NCBI RefSeq assembly: GCF_001612685.1
Contig: NZ_BDAY01000056.1
Span: 1-64,000 of the forward strand
DNA: 64,000 bases
Direction: 5' to 3'
From: Nocardia altamirensis NBRC 108246
Lineage (GTDB): Bacteria; Actinomycetota; Actinomycetes; Mycobacteriales; Mycobacteriaceae
This document shows positions 27,029 to 35,814 of the stretch, piece after piece (the first letter of the stretch is position 1; every line of letters starts with the position of its first letter). A model generated the notes under the pieces. The model saw nothing but the letters and a program-made list of their open reading frames with translations, did not search any database and was not told the DNA's origin. Both the position numbers and the translations under genes were made by a program.

Positions 27029-28228
27029 GTGACTCCGACGGTCGATCGCCCCACCCGCGTTGCCCGCGCCGCCGTGTTCGCGGTGTTCGGGCTCAACGGG
27101 TTCCTGCTCGCCATGTGGGTGGTGCATATTCCGGTGATCACCGATCGGACCGGCGTCGCGAAATCGACGCTCGGCATGCTCATCCTGCTGATGGCGGGTG
27201 CTGGCGTGGCAGGAATGCGCCTCACCGGCCCGCTCGCGGATCGGTTCGGCAGCCGGAACCTGGTCGCCGCGGCCGCGATCCTCATGTCTGTTGCGCTGAT
27301 CGGGCCTGGACTGGCGACCGGCCCGATCACCCTGGCGCTTGCGTTGGCGTGCTTCGGTTTCGGCAACGGCGCACTGGACGTCTCGATGAATACCCAAGCG
27401 GTGCACGTGGAACGGGCCTACGGGCGCCCGATCATGGGGACGTTCCACGCATTGTTCTCCGGCGGCGGACTGCTGGGATCGCTGCTCGGAGCGGCAACCC
27501 TGCGGGCCGAATGGGACACCCGAATGACATTGACGCTGGCGGCCATTGCCTGCGTCGCACTGACCGTCGCACTCGTCCCACGGTTGCTTCGCGATACCGA
27601 GCACGGATCACCCGCTGATTCGGCTGCGGTGCAGCATGATCCACCTCCCCCGGAGCAGCTCCGGGACAGCGCCGAGCACCGCCGAAAGGTATTCGCCCTG
27701 GCCGCAATCGCCTTCGCCGTACTACTCGCCGAAGGTGTCGCGGGCGACTGGAGCACCCTGCAGATGCGCGAACACCTCGGCGCCGACGAAGCCACCGCCG
27801 CACTGGCTTTCGGCGCCTTCTCCGTCACCATGACCGCGGGTCGTCTCACCGCCGACCGGGTCAGCGGCGCCTTCGGCCGGGTGGCCGTCGTCCGCTACGG
27901 CACCCTGCTCTGCGGCATCGGCCTCACCGTGATCATCCTGTCCCCCTGGATCCCGTTGACCCTGATCGGTTGGGCCATGGCAGGCCTCGGCTTGTCCGGC
28001 ACCATCCCGCAAATATTCACCGCCGCAGGCAATCTCGGCTCCACCAAGGCCGCAACCGACATGTCCCACGTCTTCAGCATCGGCTACCTCGGCCTACTCG
28101 CAGGCCCCGCAATCATCGGCTGGCTAACCGCCCTGATCCCCCTGACCACCGCCCTGATCGTCCCCCTCATCGCCGTCCTGATCTGCTGCCGCTACGCCGG
28201 CGCCGTCGCCCCGGCGAGAGCTGGCTAG
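27029..28228 (+). CDS. Major facilitator superfamily transporter
   Basis: A 399-residue protein with 12 predicted helices split by a polar loop (about 185-225). The G-P-L-A-D-R-F-G-S-R segment between helices 2 and 3 is the MFS loop motif, repeated weakly as G-R-L-T-A-D-R-V-S-G-A-F-G in the second half. It resembles the YbjJ/fucose-permease-like subgroup (N-G-A-L-D-V-S-M-N in helix 5). The substrate is unknown. The start is GTG 27029 or the adjacent TTG 27026. Its TAG overlaps the TAG of the convergent LppU-like gene in a shared CTAG. Confidence 0.87.
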   Translation: MTPTVDRPTRVARAAVFAVFGLNGFLLAMWVVHIPVITDRTGVAKSTLGMLILLMAGAGVAGMRLTGPLADRFGSRNLVAAAAILMSVALIGPGLATGPITLALALACFGFGNGALDVSMNTQAVHVERAYGRPIMGTFHALFSGGGLLGSLLGAATLRAEWDTRMTLTLAAIACVALTVALVPRLLRDTEHGSPADSAAVQHDPPPPEQLRDSAEHRRKVFALAAIAFAVLLAEGVAGDWSTLQMREHLGADEATAALAFGAFSVTMTAGRLTADRVSGAFGRVAVVRYGTLLCGIGLTVIILSPWIPLTLIGWAMAGLGLSGTIPQIFTAAGNLGSTKAATDMSHVFSIGYLGLLAGPAIIGWLTALIPLTTALIVPLIAVLICCRYAGAVAPARAG

Positions 28229-28818
28229 CCGGTCCACCGCACCAGGCACAGCGTGACAGGCTGGCGCTTCGGGTAGACGATGCCGAGTTCGCCGACATTG
28301 CGGGATCGGCACGCGGATTCATCCGCGGTGCCGTCGAGGACCTGGCTGATCCGATGGTCGGCGGCGCGGCAGAACCTGTCGGCGACGATGCCGGACGAGT
28401 CCCCGCGCACGCAGTCACCCTTCTTCACGTTGGGACGCAGGCACAGCCTGCTGCCTGCGGTGTTGTCGCCGTTCTCGAAGTAGATGGCGTAAGCCTTGCT
28501 CGCACAGTCTTGGTCGGCGCCACTGATCCGGTCCGCCACAACGTAGTTGGCCTCCCGGTCGGAACATTCCTTGACCTCGAACTCAGCGCGGGAATCAGGC
28601 CCGGATACCTTTCCGCACCCACCGATATCGACCCTTTGGCTATCGGGCAGACTGAGGATGACGGCGAACACCACCAGGCCGAGCAAGCCGACGATGACAA
28701 GCCATTTGCGAATGTTTACGGTTTTGCCCTCGGCCAACTCGTTATGACCGGCCGGGTAGTCACCGGGATGATCTCCCGGTTGGAACTCGGACGGATGGCC
28801 GTGCGGCGGTGTGGTCAT
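28225..28818 (-). CDS. LppU-like single-pass membrane protein, copy 1
   Basis: A 197-residue protein: polar His/Pro-rich cytoplasmic tail (1-37), one transmembrane helix (about 38-57), then an exported domain with six or more Cys, including E-C-S-D-R-E-A-N-Y-V-V and G-D-C-V-R-G-D. It looks like the actinobacterial LppU/SCO3897 family. ATG 28818 has GGGGGAGGG upstream. The next upstream gene encodes a paralogue sharing the Cys pattern and the ending I-V-Y-P-K-x-x-P-V-T-L-C-L-V. Function unknown; the Cys pairs suggest a disulfide-stabilised surface domain. Confidence 0.85.
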   Translation of the reverse strand: MTTPPHGHPSEFQPGDHPGDYPAGHNELAEGKTVNIRKWLVIVGLLGLVVFAVILSLPDSQRVDIGGCGKVSGPDSRAEFEVKECSDREANYVVADRISGADQDCASKAYAIYFENGDNTAGSRLCLRPNVKKGDCVRGDSSGIVADRFCRAADHRISQVLDGTADESACRSRNVGELGIVYPKRQPVTLCLVRWTG

Positions 28819-28870
28819 AGAACCCTCCCCCAGGGTCGACGCAATGTCGGCAGCACTCGGCAGCCGAATG

Positions 28871-28893
28871 AACTCACCGAATCTAGCCGATCG
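28871..28893 (-). repeat. Shared upstream element, LppU-like copy 1
   Basis: This 23-base segment recurs upstream of the paralogue (29807-29829) with one mismatch. Read on the minus strand it contains TAGATT, a plausible -10 box, preceded by CGATCGGC. Both copies lie just over 50 bases before their start codons and are followed by a similar leader, so promoter and gene were duplicated together. Confidence 0.6.
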
Positions 28894-28961
28894 CATCGAA
28901 ATCCGCTGCACGGGTGCATAACTGGCTGAACCGGCGTCGTGCCAGACCTCGGGATAAATCC

Positions 28962-29753
28962 CTACTTGGTCGGGGGGACCAGGCAGAGGGTTACGGGGTC
29001 TGGTTTGGGGTAGACGATGGTGGAGTCGGTGAATTTGGAGCCGCAGGCGGATTTGTCGGCGGCGCCTCGGATGATTCGGCCGATCTTGTAGTCGGCAGCC
29101 GCGGTGCAGGCGACCTTGGTGCTTGCGCCGAGGGCGTTGCCGTCGATGCAGTCGCCTTCCTTCACGTTGAGGCGAAGGCAGAGCGTGTATTCCTTGCCGC
29201 CGGCCTGGTAGTAGCTGGCGTAATCCTTGGTCGGGCAGTCCTTGGCGGCGCCGTCGAGCCGTTCGGCCACTACGTAATTGGCTTCCGGGTCGGAGCATTC
29301 CTTGGTGGCGAACTCGGCTTTGAAGGTGGTGCCGGACAGCTTCGCGCACTGGCCGATGCTGACCTTTTCACCGTCGGAGCGCATGGCGTAGACGACGCCG
29401 AAGACGACAAGGCCGAGCACAACGATGATGGCAACGATGATGGCGATCGCCTTGCCACGGCCGCCACTGCGACGTGGCGGCGGCGGGAAGGCCCCCGGCG
29501 GGAACCCGGGCTGGCCGCCTTGCGGCGGGAAACCTGGCGGCGGGAAACCTTGCTGCGGAAAGCCTTGCTGCGGTGGAAAACCCTGGGGAGGTGGAAAACC
29601 TTGCGGCGGTGCGAAGCCCTGCGGCGGCGGAAACCCAGGACCGTAGCCGGGCTGCGGATACCCTGGCACGCCCCCCGGCTGCTGTGGGTACCCCGGACCG
29701 TAGCCGTGGCCGTCTGATTGCGTCGGCGGCGGATAGTTCGTGGGTGTTGTCAC
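28962..29753 (-). CDS. LppU-like single-pass membrane protein, copy 2 (Pro/Gly/Gln-rich tail)
   Basis: A 263-residue paralogue of the 28225-28818 product. The first 97 residues are a low-complexity cytoplasmic tail of G-F-P-P-P-Q-type repeats. One transmembrane helix follows (about 100-123), then the same Cys-rich outer domain (E-C-S-D-P-E-A-N-Y-V-V, G-D-C-I-D-G, I-V-Y-P-K). GTG 29753 is supported by GGGAGGGG just upstream. Such tails on actinobacterial membrane proteins often contact other envelope or cytosolic proteins; here that is an inference. Function unknown. Confidence 0.87.
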   Translation of the reverse strand: MTTPTNYPPPTQSDGHGYGPGYPQQPGGVPGYPQPGYGPGFPPPQGFAPPQGFPPPQGFPPQQGFPQQGFPPPGFPPQGGQPGFPPGAFPPPPRRSGGRGKAIAIIVAIIVVLGLVVFGVVYAMRSDGEKVSIGQCAKLSGTTFKAEFATKECSDPEANYVVAERLDGAAKDCPTKDYASYYQAGGKEYTLCLRLNVKEGDCIDGNALGASTKVACTAAADYKIGRIIRGAADKSACGSKFTDSTIVYPKPDPVTLCLVPPTK

Positions 29754-29806
29754 AAGGTTCCCCTCCCCAGGGTTTACGCGATATACGGCCACATGGGCGG
29801 CCGACG

Positions 29807-29829
29807 AACTCACAGAATCTAGCCGATCG
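29807..29829 (-). repeat. Shared upstream element, LppU-like copy 2
   Basis: Second copy of the 23-base element at 28871-28893, one mismatch, with the same minus-strand TAGATT box. It supports a whole-unit tandem duplication. Confidence 0.6.
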
Positions 29830-29866
29830 ACCCGTTATCCGTGTGGTGGGCAAGACGAGGAACGCG

Positions 29867-31030
29867 TCACAGGTAGAGGCCGGGATTGACCGGATCCTCG
29901 CTGATCGACTGGATCTTGATGTCGCCATCGCGCAGTGCAACCAACTCGGCGCGAGTCGCGCCGTCCGGGCACGCGGCATCGGACGGGGTGTCCGCCTTGC
30001 GTTCCCTGGCCAGCCAGGCCGCGGACTCGGCGGGCGACAACCGGCCCACTTCGAGCTGCGCCAGGCAACGTCCCGGTCGGGTGACCGCGGGGTGCAGCCG
30101 AGACAGATCCTCGTTGGTGGTGATCGCGACCAGCACGTCCCGACCCTGCCCGAGCATGCCGTCGGTCAGATTGAGCAAGCGGGAAAGGCCCTGTCCCGCT
30201 GTTTCTTTCGCCTCACCGCGGATCAGCTCGTCGCAGTCCTCCAGTACGAGCATGCGCCAGCGTTTGGTGTCTTCGTCGCCGTCGATGCCCGCAGCCACGT
30301 CCATCAGATAGCCGGGCTTGCCGAACATCACCTCGGGGTCGAGCACACAGTCGAACTGGCACCACGGCGCCCAAGCCCTGGCGAGCGCGCGCAGCGCCGT
30401 GGTCTTTCCGGTCCCCGGCGGCCCGTGCAGCAGCACCAACCGTCCGCGGACCTCCGCGGCGGTCAAGGCCATCAGGCGATCCATCGCACCGGAGACCTCT
30501 GCGGCGTAGTTGCCGCGAATGGCAGGCCATTCCGGCGCCGAGATGGCCCGACCACGCCGCTGCGGTCCGTGGCTGTGCATGTGCCAGAACCCCATCTCGA
30601 TGGTCTCGCCGATCTCCGGCTGCGCGGCCGCATCCCGGATGGACTCGGCGAGCACGCTCGCGGCGAGTTCGTCGGTCGCGGCGGTGACCTCGACGGTCGC
30701 CGACCCACCCGACCACCGGACGACTCGCGAGGACCAGCCGACGCCTGCCACCAGCGCGATCCCGCTGTCCTCGTCCTGCGTCGAGCGCACCACCCTGCCG
30801 TGCGCGGGGCGCAGCGGCGCATCGGGCTTGATTCGCTCCAGATGGGCTGAGCGCGCACAGGGTTGATCGCCGCGCAGGAACGGCGTGAGCGCGAGCACAT
30901 CGACCACATCGCGCGTGGAGTAGTTGGAATCGACCGTGACACCCCACGGCAGCCGCTCGGCGACATCGGCCGAGGGCTCCCTCGGGTCGATCAACCGAAG
31001 AGACTCATTACGTGCGGACACTCCGAGCAT
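29867..31030 (-). CDS. AAA-family ATPase (DUF5925-like N-terminal domain)
   Basis: A 387-residue protein. The C-terminal half is an AAA module: Walker A G-P-P-G-T-G-K-T, Walker B L-V-L-E-D-C-D-E-L, sensor-1 I-T-T-N-E-D and a late H-P-A-V-T-R-P-G-R-C arginine-finger region. The N-terminal half (about 1-165) resembles the DUF5925 region found with AAA domains in actinomycetes. It probably remodels a protein partner using ATP. It lies upstream of the LppU-like genes in the same direction, 113 bases before copy 2, so a shared role is possible but unproven. Confidence 0.82.
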   Translation of the reverse strand: MLGVSARNESLRLIDPREPSADVAERLPWGVTVDSNYSTRDVVDVLALTPFLRGDQPCARSAHLERIKPDAPLRPAHGRVVRSTQDEDSGIALVAGVGWSSRVVRWSGGSATVEVTAATDELAASVLAESIRDAAAQPEIGETIEMGFWHMHSHGPQRRGRAISAPEWPAIRGNYAAEVSGAMDRLMALTAAEVRGRLVLLHGPPGTGKTTALRALARAWAPWCQFDCVLDPEVMFGKPGYLMDVAAGIDGDEDTKRWRMLVLEDCDELIRGEAKETAGQGLSRLLNLTDGMLGQGRDVLVAITTNEDLSRLHPAVTRPGRCLAQLEVGRLSPAESAAWLARERKADTPSDAACPDGATRAELVALRDGDIKIQSISEDPVNPGLYL

Positions 31031-31098
31031 GATCAGGCCTGCGGACCGGCCGTGTCCAGCGAATTAACGGTTGCTGTACGGGGCAGCGCCGACAGCAA

Positions 31099-31130
31099 AC
31101 GACCCCTCGCCGCATCCGGCGAGGGGTCGT
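31099..31130 (-). terminator. Hairpin terminator after pntB
   Basis: A perfect 14-bp stem (31099-31112 with 31117-31130) with a 4-base loop lies 43 bases past the pntB stop. The minus-strand exit reads TTTGCTG, a weak T-tract. It separates pntB from the AAA gene. Confidence 0.75.
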
Positions 31131-31172
31131 TGCGGGTGAAAACCCGCAGTGCTTTCGGGTGAAACCGCAGTG

Positions 31173-32606
31173 TTACAGCGCCTTCAGTTCCTCGGTGACC
31201 GCACCGACGGACTTCTTCGCGTCACCGAACAGCATCGAGGTGTGGTCGGCGTAGAACAGCGGGTTGTCGATGCCCGCGAAGCCGGAGTTCATCGACCGCT
31301 TGAGCACGATGACGCTCTTGGCCTGGTCGACGTTGAGCACCGGCATGCCGTAGATCGGGCTGCTCTTGTCCTCGCGGGCGGCCGGGTTGGTGACATCGTT
31401 GGCGCCGATCACCAGGGCGACATCGGTGCGGCCGAATTCGCCGTTGATGTCGTCCATCTCCTTGAGCGCGTCGTAGGAGACCTCGGCCTCGGCAAGCAGC
31501 ACGTTCATGTGGCCCGGCATGCGACCCGCCACCGGGTGGATGGCGTATTTGACCTCGACGCCCTTGGCCTCGAGCAGCGCCGCCATCTCCTTGACCGCGT
31601 GCTGCGCCTGCGCGACGGCCATGCCGTAACCGGGCACCACGATCACCTGGTTGGCGTAGGCCATCTGGATCGCGGCGTCCGCCGCCGAGGTGGCCTTGGC
31701 CTGCTTGGCTTCGCCGTCGCCACCGGCGCCGGGAGCCGTTCCGCCACCGCCGAATCCGCCTGCCACGATGGCCGGAATCGACCGGTTCATCGCCTTGGCC
31801 ATCAGGTTGGTGAGGATGGTGCCGGACGCGCCGACGATCATGCCCGCCACGATCATCGCGGTGTTGTTCAGCGCCAAACCGGCTGCGGCGGCCGACAATC
31901 CGGTCAACGCGTTGAGCAACGAGATGACGACGGGCATGTCGGCGCCGCCGATCGGCAGCACGACCGCGAGGCCGAGCACACCGGCGAGGACGAGCACCGC
32001 GATCATCCACAGTTGGGAGACACCGTCATTGGTGGCGCCGACGCCGATCACCACGGCCGCGGCGATCGCACCGACGAGCAGCAGCAGGTTCAGCGGCTGC
32101 TGCAGCTTGCCGAGACCGATCGGGCGACCGGGCAGGATCTCCTGCAGCTTGCCGAAGGCGATCAGCGAACCCCAGAAGGACACCGAGCCGATGATCGCGG
32201 CGAACAGCGAGCCGACGACGATGTGCACCGTCGGCTCTTCGTCGAAGTGCGAAAAGCCTTGGCTGTTGATGAATTCCGACCAGGCGATGAGGGCGACCGT
32301 GCCACCGCCGACGCCGTTGAACGCGGCAACCAGCTGCGGCATGGCGGTCATCTTGGTGAACTTGGCAGGCGGAACGCCGAGGGCGATACCGACCACGAGA
32401 CCGGCGATGATCAGGATCCAATTGCTGGTGTGGCGCACCGAGATCAGGGTCGCGACCACGGCGATGACCATGCCGACGGCGGCGATCAGGTTGCCGCGCA
32501 CCGCGGTCTTCGGACCGGTCAGGCCCATCAGACCGTAGATGAACATGCCGAACGCGATGATGTAGAGGCCGTTGACCAGGTAAGTCAGGTTATCGAAGGT
32601 ATGCAT
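31173..32606 (-). CDS. pntB: NAD(P) transhydrogenase beta subunit
   Basis: A 477-residue subunit of the proton-translocating transhydrogenase. The first ~275 residues give about eight transmembrane helices; the last ~180 form the NADP(H)-binding domain III, with V-P-G-Y-G-M-A-V-A-Q-A-Q and G-R-M-P-G-H-M-N-V-L-L-A-E-A. It moves hydride from NADH to NADP+ driven by proton entry, supplying NADPH for monooxygenases and lipid synthesis. ATG 32606 overlaps the pntAb stop as TGATG; a GTG three bases earlier is possible. Confidence 0.95.
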   Translation of the reverse strand: MHTFDNLTYLVNGLYIIAFGMFIYGLMGLTGPKTAVRGNLIAAVGMVIAVVATLISVRHTSNWILIIAGLVVGIALGVPPAKFTKMTAMPQLVAAFNGVGGGTVALIAWSEFINSQGFSHFDEEPTVHIVVGSLFAAIIGSVSFWGSLIAFGKLQEILPGRPIGLGKLQQPLNLLLLVGAIAAAVVIGVGATNDGVSQLWMIAVLVLAGVLGLAVVLPIGGADMPVVISLLNALTGLSAAAAGLALNNTAMIVAGMIVGASGTILTNLMAKAMNRSIPAIVAGGFGGGGTAPGAGGDGEAKQAKATSAADAAIQMAYANQVIVVPGYGMAVAQAQHAVKEMAALLEAKGVEVKYAIHPVAGRMPGHMNVLLAEAEVSYDALKEMDDINGEFGRTDVALVIGANDVTNPAAREDKSSPIYGMPVLNVDQAKSVIVLKRSMNSGFAGIDNPLFYADHTSMLFGDAKKSVGAVTEELKAL

Positions 32607-32920
32607 CACTTATCCGCCTTCACCGGTGCGGCCTTCTTGCCCTTGAACATCCCGAGCATCCGGTCGGTCACCACGAAACCACCGATGACGTTCAGGGTTC
32701 CGAACACGACGGCGACGAACAGGATGATCTGCGTCAGGATCGACGGGTCCTGCACGTTGCCGAGCGTGACGAGCGCGCCGAGCACGACGATGCCGTGGAT
32801 GGCGTTGGTGCCGGACATGAGCGGGGTGTGCAAGGTGTTGGGCACCTTGGAGATCACGGCGAACCCGACGAACCCGGAGAGCACCAGGATCGCGATGTTC
32901 GCGAGAAGTTCGGTATACAT
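32606..32920 (-). CDS. pntAb: NAD(P) transhydrogenase subunit alpha part 2
   Basis: A 104-residue membrane subunit with three hydrophobic helices, including T-P-L-M-S-G-T-N-A-I-H-G-I, the conserved channel segment. It forms the proton channel with PntB. The split PntAa/PntAb arrangement matches actinobacteria. Start and stop overlap the neighbours by one base (TGATG), so translation is coupled. Confidence 0.94.
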   Translation of the reverse strand: MYTELLANIAILVLSGFVGFAVISKVPNTLHTPLMSGTNAIHGIVVLGALVTLGNVQDPSILTQIILFVAVVFGTLNVIGGFVVTDRMLGMFKGKKAAPVKADK

Positions 32921-34038
32921 CAGGCTTCTCCCTCACGGGTCACGCAGGAATCCGCGAGCACCTGATCGCTGAAGTCCGGCGCGAGCTTTCCGTCGACCAG
33001 CATCAGTTCCAGCAGGGCCGCAATGTTTTTCGAGTACAGCTCGCTGGCGTGCTCGGGCATGGTCGCAGGCAGGTTCAGCGGCGATGCGATGGTGACCTGG
33101 TGCTTGACCACGGTCTCACCCGGCTCGGTGAGCTCGCAGTTGCCGCCGGTCTCGCCGGCCAGGTCGATGATCACGCTGCCCGGCTTCATGCCCTCGACGG
33201 CGGCGGCGGTCACCAGGCGCGGCGCGGGACGGCCGGGCACCAACGCGGTGGTGATCACCACGTCGAAGCCCTTGATCGCGTCCTCCAAAGCCTGCTGCTG
33301 CTTGGCCTTTTCGTCGTCGGTGAGCTCGCGGGCGTACCCGCCCTCACCGGCGGCGTCGATGCCGAGGTCGAGCCACTGGGCACCGACCGAGCGCACCTGA
33401 TCGGCGACCTCGGGCCGCACGTCGTAGCCGGTGGTGCGGCCGCCGAGGCGCTTGGCGGTGGCCAGGGCCTGCAGTCCAGCAACGCCGACGCCGAGCACGA
33501 GCACGGTCGCCGGCTTCACGGTGCCCGCCGCGGTGGTGAGCATCGGGAAGAACCGGGTCGACTCCGAGGCCGCGAGCAGCACTGCCTTGTAGCCTGCGAC
33601 GTTGGCCTGCGACGACAGCGCGTCCATCACCTGTGCACGCGAGATACGCGGGATCGCTTCGACCGCAAACGCTTGCACCCCAGCGGCTTTCAGCTTGCCG
33701 ATCTGGTTGTCCGCGTTGCGCGGGGCCAGGAATCCGATCAGCGTCTGACCGTCGGACAGCTTCGCCACCTCGGCGTCGCTCGGCGGCGCGACCTTGACGA
33801 CTACCTCGGCCGACCAGGGGTCGCCGATCGTCGCGCCCGCTTCTTCGTACGCGCTGTCGGGGATGAGTGCGCCGAGTCCGGCTCCGGACTCGACCACCAC
33901 CTGCGCGCCTTGCTTCAGTAAGGTCGGAATGATCTTCGGCACCAATGCGACACGTCGTTCGCCCGTGTTGGACTCGCGAACGACTCCGACACGCGCGCCG
34001 CGTGGCGACTGGTCGCCTACGCTCTGCGTTGTCTCCAC
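32920..34038 (-). CDS. pntAa: NAD(P) transhydrogenase subunit alpha part 1
   Basis: A 372-residue soluble NAD(H)-binding domain I. It has the alanine-dehydrogenase-like fold with G-E-R-R-V-A-L-V-P near residue 26, the R-I-S-R-A-Q-V-M-D-A-L-S-S-Q-A-N loop and the Rossmann motif V-L-G-V-G-V-A-G-L-Q-A. GTG 34038 follows AAGGA. First gene of the pnt operon, which ends at the hairpin 31099-31130. Confidence 0.94.
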   Translation of the reverse strand: METTQSVGDQSPRGARVGVVRESNTGERRVALVPKIIPTLLKQGAQVVVESGAGLGALIPDSAYEEAGATIGDPWSAEVVVKVAPPSDAEVAKLSDGQTLIGFLAPRNADNQIGKLKAAGVQAFAVEAIPRISRAQVMDALSSQANVAGYKAVLLAASESTRFFPMLTTAAGTVKPATVLVLGVGVAGLQALATAKRLGGRTTGYDVRPEVADQVRSVGAQWLDLGIDAAGEGGYARELTDDEKAKQQQALEDAIKGFDVVITTALVPGRPAPRLVTAAAVEGMKPGSVIIDLAGETGGNCELTEPGETVVKHQVTIASPLNLPATMPEHASELYSKNIAALLELMLVDGKLAPDFSDQVLADSCVTREGEA

Positions 34039-34489
34039 TTTGTCTATTCCTTCTCGAGCTGAGCTTCAGGCAACAGAGGGCTGGCCGGACGTTGTTACTT
34101 GAGAGTAAGTTCGCCCAAATCCTCGCAACTGTACCCGGCGAGGAGTGCGAGCTGCTGAGACGCCCGTCACAAGATCATGCCGGATTTTGCCGGATTGCCG
34201 GATTCCTCGGGTCGTCGCGGCCATCATCGTTGCCTCCTATATTCGTCAGGCGTTCGGGTGTGGCGCCGAGAATGATCGTGGTCGCCTTCGCGGGCCCCGA
34301 CAAGAGCGAACATGCAGGTCCATTACTTACCCGCAGGTTGGGCTCCTGCTCAGCACCATGGTCCACCACTGCAACCGTGACGTGCATCATGACCATTCCC
34401 ATGCCGAGGGGGATGCCAAGTAGAGCAGTCGGCGGGCTTGGTGAATACAGGGCTGTTGCCGACCACTCGTACGCCGTAAGGTCCAGCCT
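34039..34489. promoter_or_regulatory. 451-base intergenic region, pnt / HIT
   Basis: This gap separates two divergent genes. Near pntAa, TTACT-N4-AGTAA (34095-34108) is a small inverted repeat and possible operator. GCCGGATT appears three times at 34179-34204. A 21-codon His-rich frame (34361-34423, plus strand) lacks a clear ribosome site. Nothing else is convincing, although the gap is long for this genome. Confidence 0.35.
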
Positions 34490-34972
34490 GTGAACGACTG
34501 CGTCTTCTGCCGCATCGTGGCAGGCGAGGCCCCGGCAACGAAGGTGTACGAAGACGACACCCTCTGCGCCTTCCTCGATATCCGGCCCATTGCCCGCGGA
34601 CACATGCTGGTGATCCCCAAACGGCACGCCGCCGAGTTGGAAGATCTCGACGCCGACACCGGGTCGTACATCTTCCGGGCAGGCCACCGGCTCGCGCTGG
34701 CCATCCGGCGAAGCACGCTGGCCGCGGACGGCGCCAACCTGGTGCTCAACGACGGTAAGGCGGCATTTCAAACCGTCCCGCACATCCACCTGCATGTGAT
34801 CCCGCGCAAGCACGGCGACAAGATGCGCTTCGCGGCCGGATTCATGCTGCGGCGGCCCTACGATCCGCAATCCACCGCGTCCGCGATCCAGGACGGGATC
34901 GCGGCGCTGGAACGCGAGGAAGAACTGAACAACCACAAGCGGCCGGGCACCGACGAAGGAGCGCAAGAATGA
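34490..34972 (+). CDS. HIT-family nucleotide hydrolase/transferase
   Basis: A 160-residue histidine-triad protein. The catalytic motif H-I-H-L-H-V-I-P is near residue 103 and the N-terminal C-x-x-C (C-V-F-C) at residues 4-7 fits the Hint/zinc type. Such enzymes remove AMP from phosphoramidates or dinucleotides. The start is GTG 34490. It overlaps the next gene by 4 bases, forming a short operon with the mycothiol-type enzyme and the peptidase E-like gene. Confidence 0.9.
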   Translation: MNDCVFCRIVAGEAPATKVYEDDTLCAFLDIRPIARGHMLVIPKRHAAELEDLDADTGSYIFRAGHRLALAIRRSTLAADGANLVLNDGKAAFQTVPHIHLHVIPRKHGDKMRFAAGFMLRRPYDPQSTASAIQDGIAALEREEELNNHKRPGTDEGAQE

Positions 34973-35808
34973 CCGATCCGACCCTGGACCGCACCGCGCT
35001 GACCACGGCACTGTTCGAGGAATGGGACGCGCTCGCCGCGCTGGTCACCGACATCGACGAAAACCGCTGGCGCACATCGACAGCGCTGCCGGGCTGGAGC
35101 GTCTTCGACACGCTCGCCCACGTCGCAGGCGTCGAATCGTGGCTGCTCGGCGAGCGCCCGCCCGCGCACGACCCGGCCACGGAGAAGGTCGACGTCAGCA
35201 CGCTGCCGCACGTGCGCAACCAGACCGGGGTGCTGAACGAGATCTGGGTCGACCGGCTGCGGCCGCTGCCAGGCACCCAGCTGCTCGAGCTGTTCCACGA
35301 TGTCGTCGGCCGCAGACGAAAGGCCCTGTCCGCCATGGGCGAGCAGGAATGGCAGGCCGAAACTCCCTCGCCGATCGGTCAGGTCAGCTACGGCCGGTTC
35401 ATGCGGGTGCGGCTGTTCGACTGCTGGATGCACGAGCTCGATATCGCCGACGCGCTCGGTGTGCGGGTCGACGAGGGCGGACGCCGCGGTGAGCTGGCGT
35501 TCGCCGAGTTCCTCGGCAGCGTGCCGCGGGTGGTGGTGAAAAAGGGTGGGGCACCGGATGGTTCGCGAATCACGTTCGCGGTGACCGGCGCGTTGGCGCG
35601 GCCGTTGCACATCCAGGTCGCGGGGCGGGCGAGCTTCGTCGACGGGTTCGACGAGCCCGCCACCGTCGAAATCCAGCTGCCGTCCGAGCTTTTCGTCCGG
35701 CTCGGTGGTGGGCGGACCACCGCCGACGAGCACCTTGACCAGATCGCGATCACCGGAGACGAGCAGCTCGGGCTGCAGCTGGTGCGCAACCTGGCCTTCA
35801 CGCTCTGA
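34969..35808 (+). CDS. Mycothiol-dependent maleylpyruvate isomerase-family protein
   Basis: A 279-residue DinB/MDMPI-fold protein. The N-terminal domain has W-S-V-F-D-T-L-A-H-V-A-G-V-E with the metal His, and a later R-L-F-D-C-W-M-H-E-L-D-I-A-D segment completes the metal site. A C-terminal domain (about 185-279) resembles the sterol-carrier-like part of the family. Relatives use mycothiol, the actinobacterial low-molecular-weight thiol, in isomerase or transferase reactions. The substrate is unknown. Confidence 0.85.
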   Translation: MTDPTLDRTALTTALFEEWDALAALVTDIDENRWRTSTALPGWSVFDTLAHVAGVESWLLGERPPAHDPATEKVDVSTLPHVRNQTGVLNEIWVDRLRPLPGTQLLELFHDVVGRRRKALSAMGEQEWQAETPSPIGQVSYGRFMRVRLFDCWMHELDIADALGVRVDEGGRRGELAFAEFLGSVPRVVVKKGGAPDGSRITFAVTGALARPLHIQVAGRASFVDGFDEPATVEIQLPSELFVRLGGGRTTADEHLDQIAITGDEQLGLQLVRNLAFTL

Positions 35809-35814
35809 CCCGCG

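Noticed and set aside
34145..34423. 92-codon plus-strand frame in the pnt/HIT gap
   Set aside because: Irregular composition, no ribosome site and no family resemblance; only its His-rich end is noted as a weak observation.
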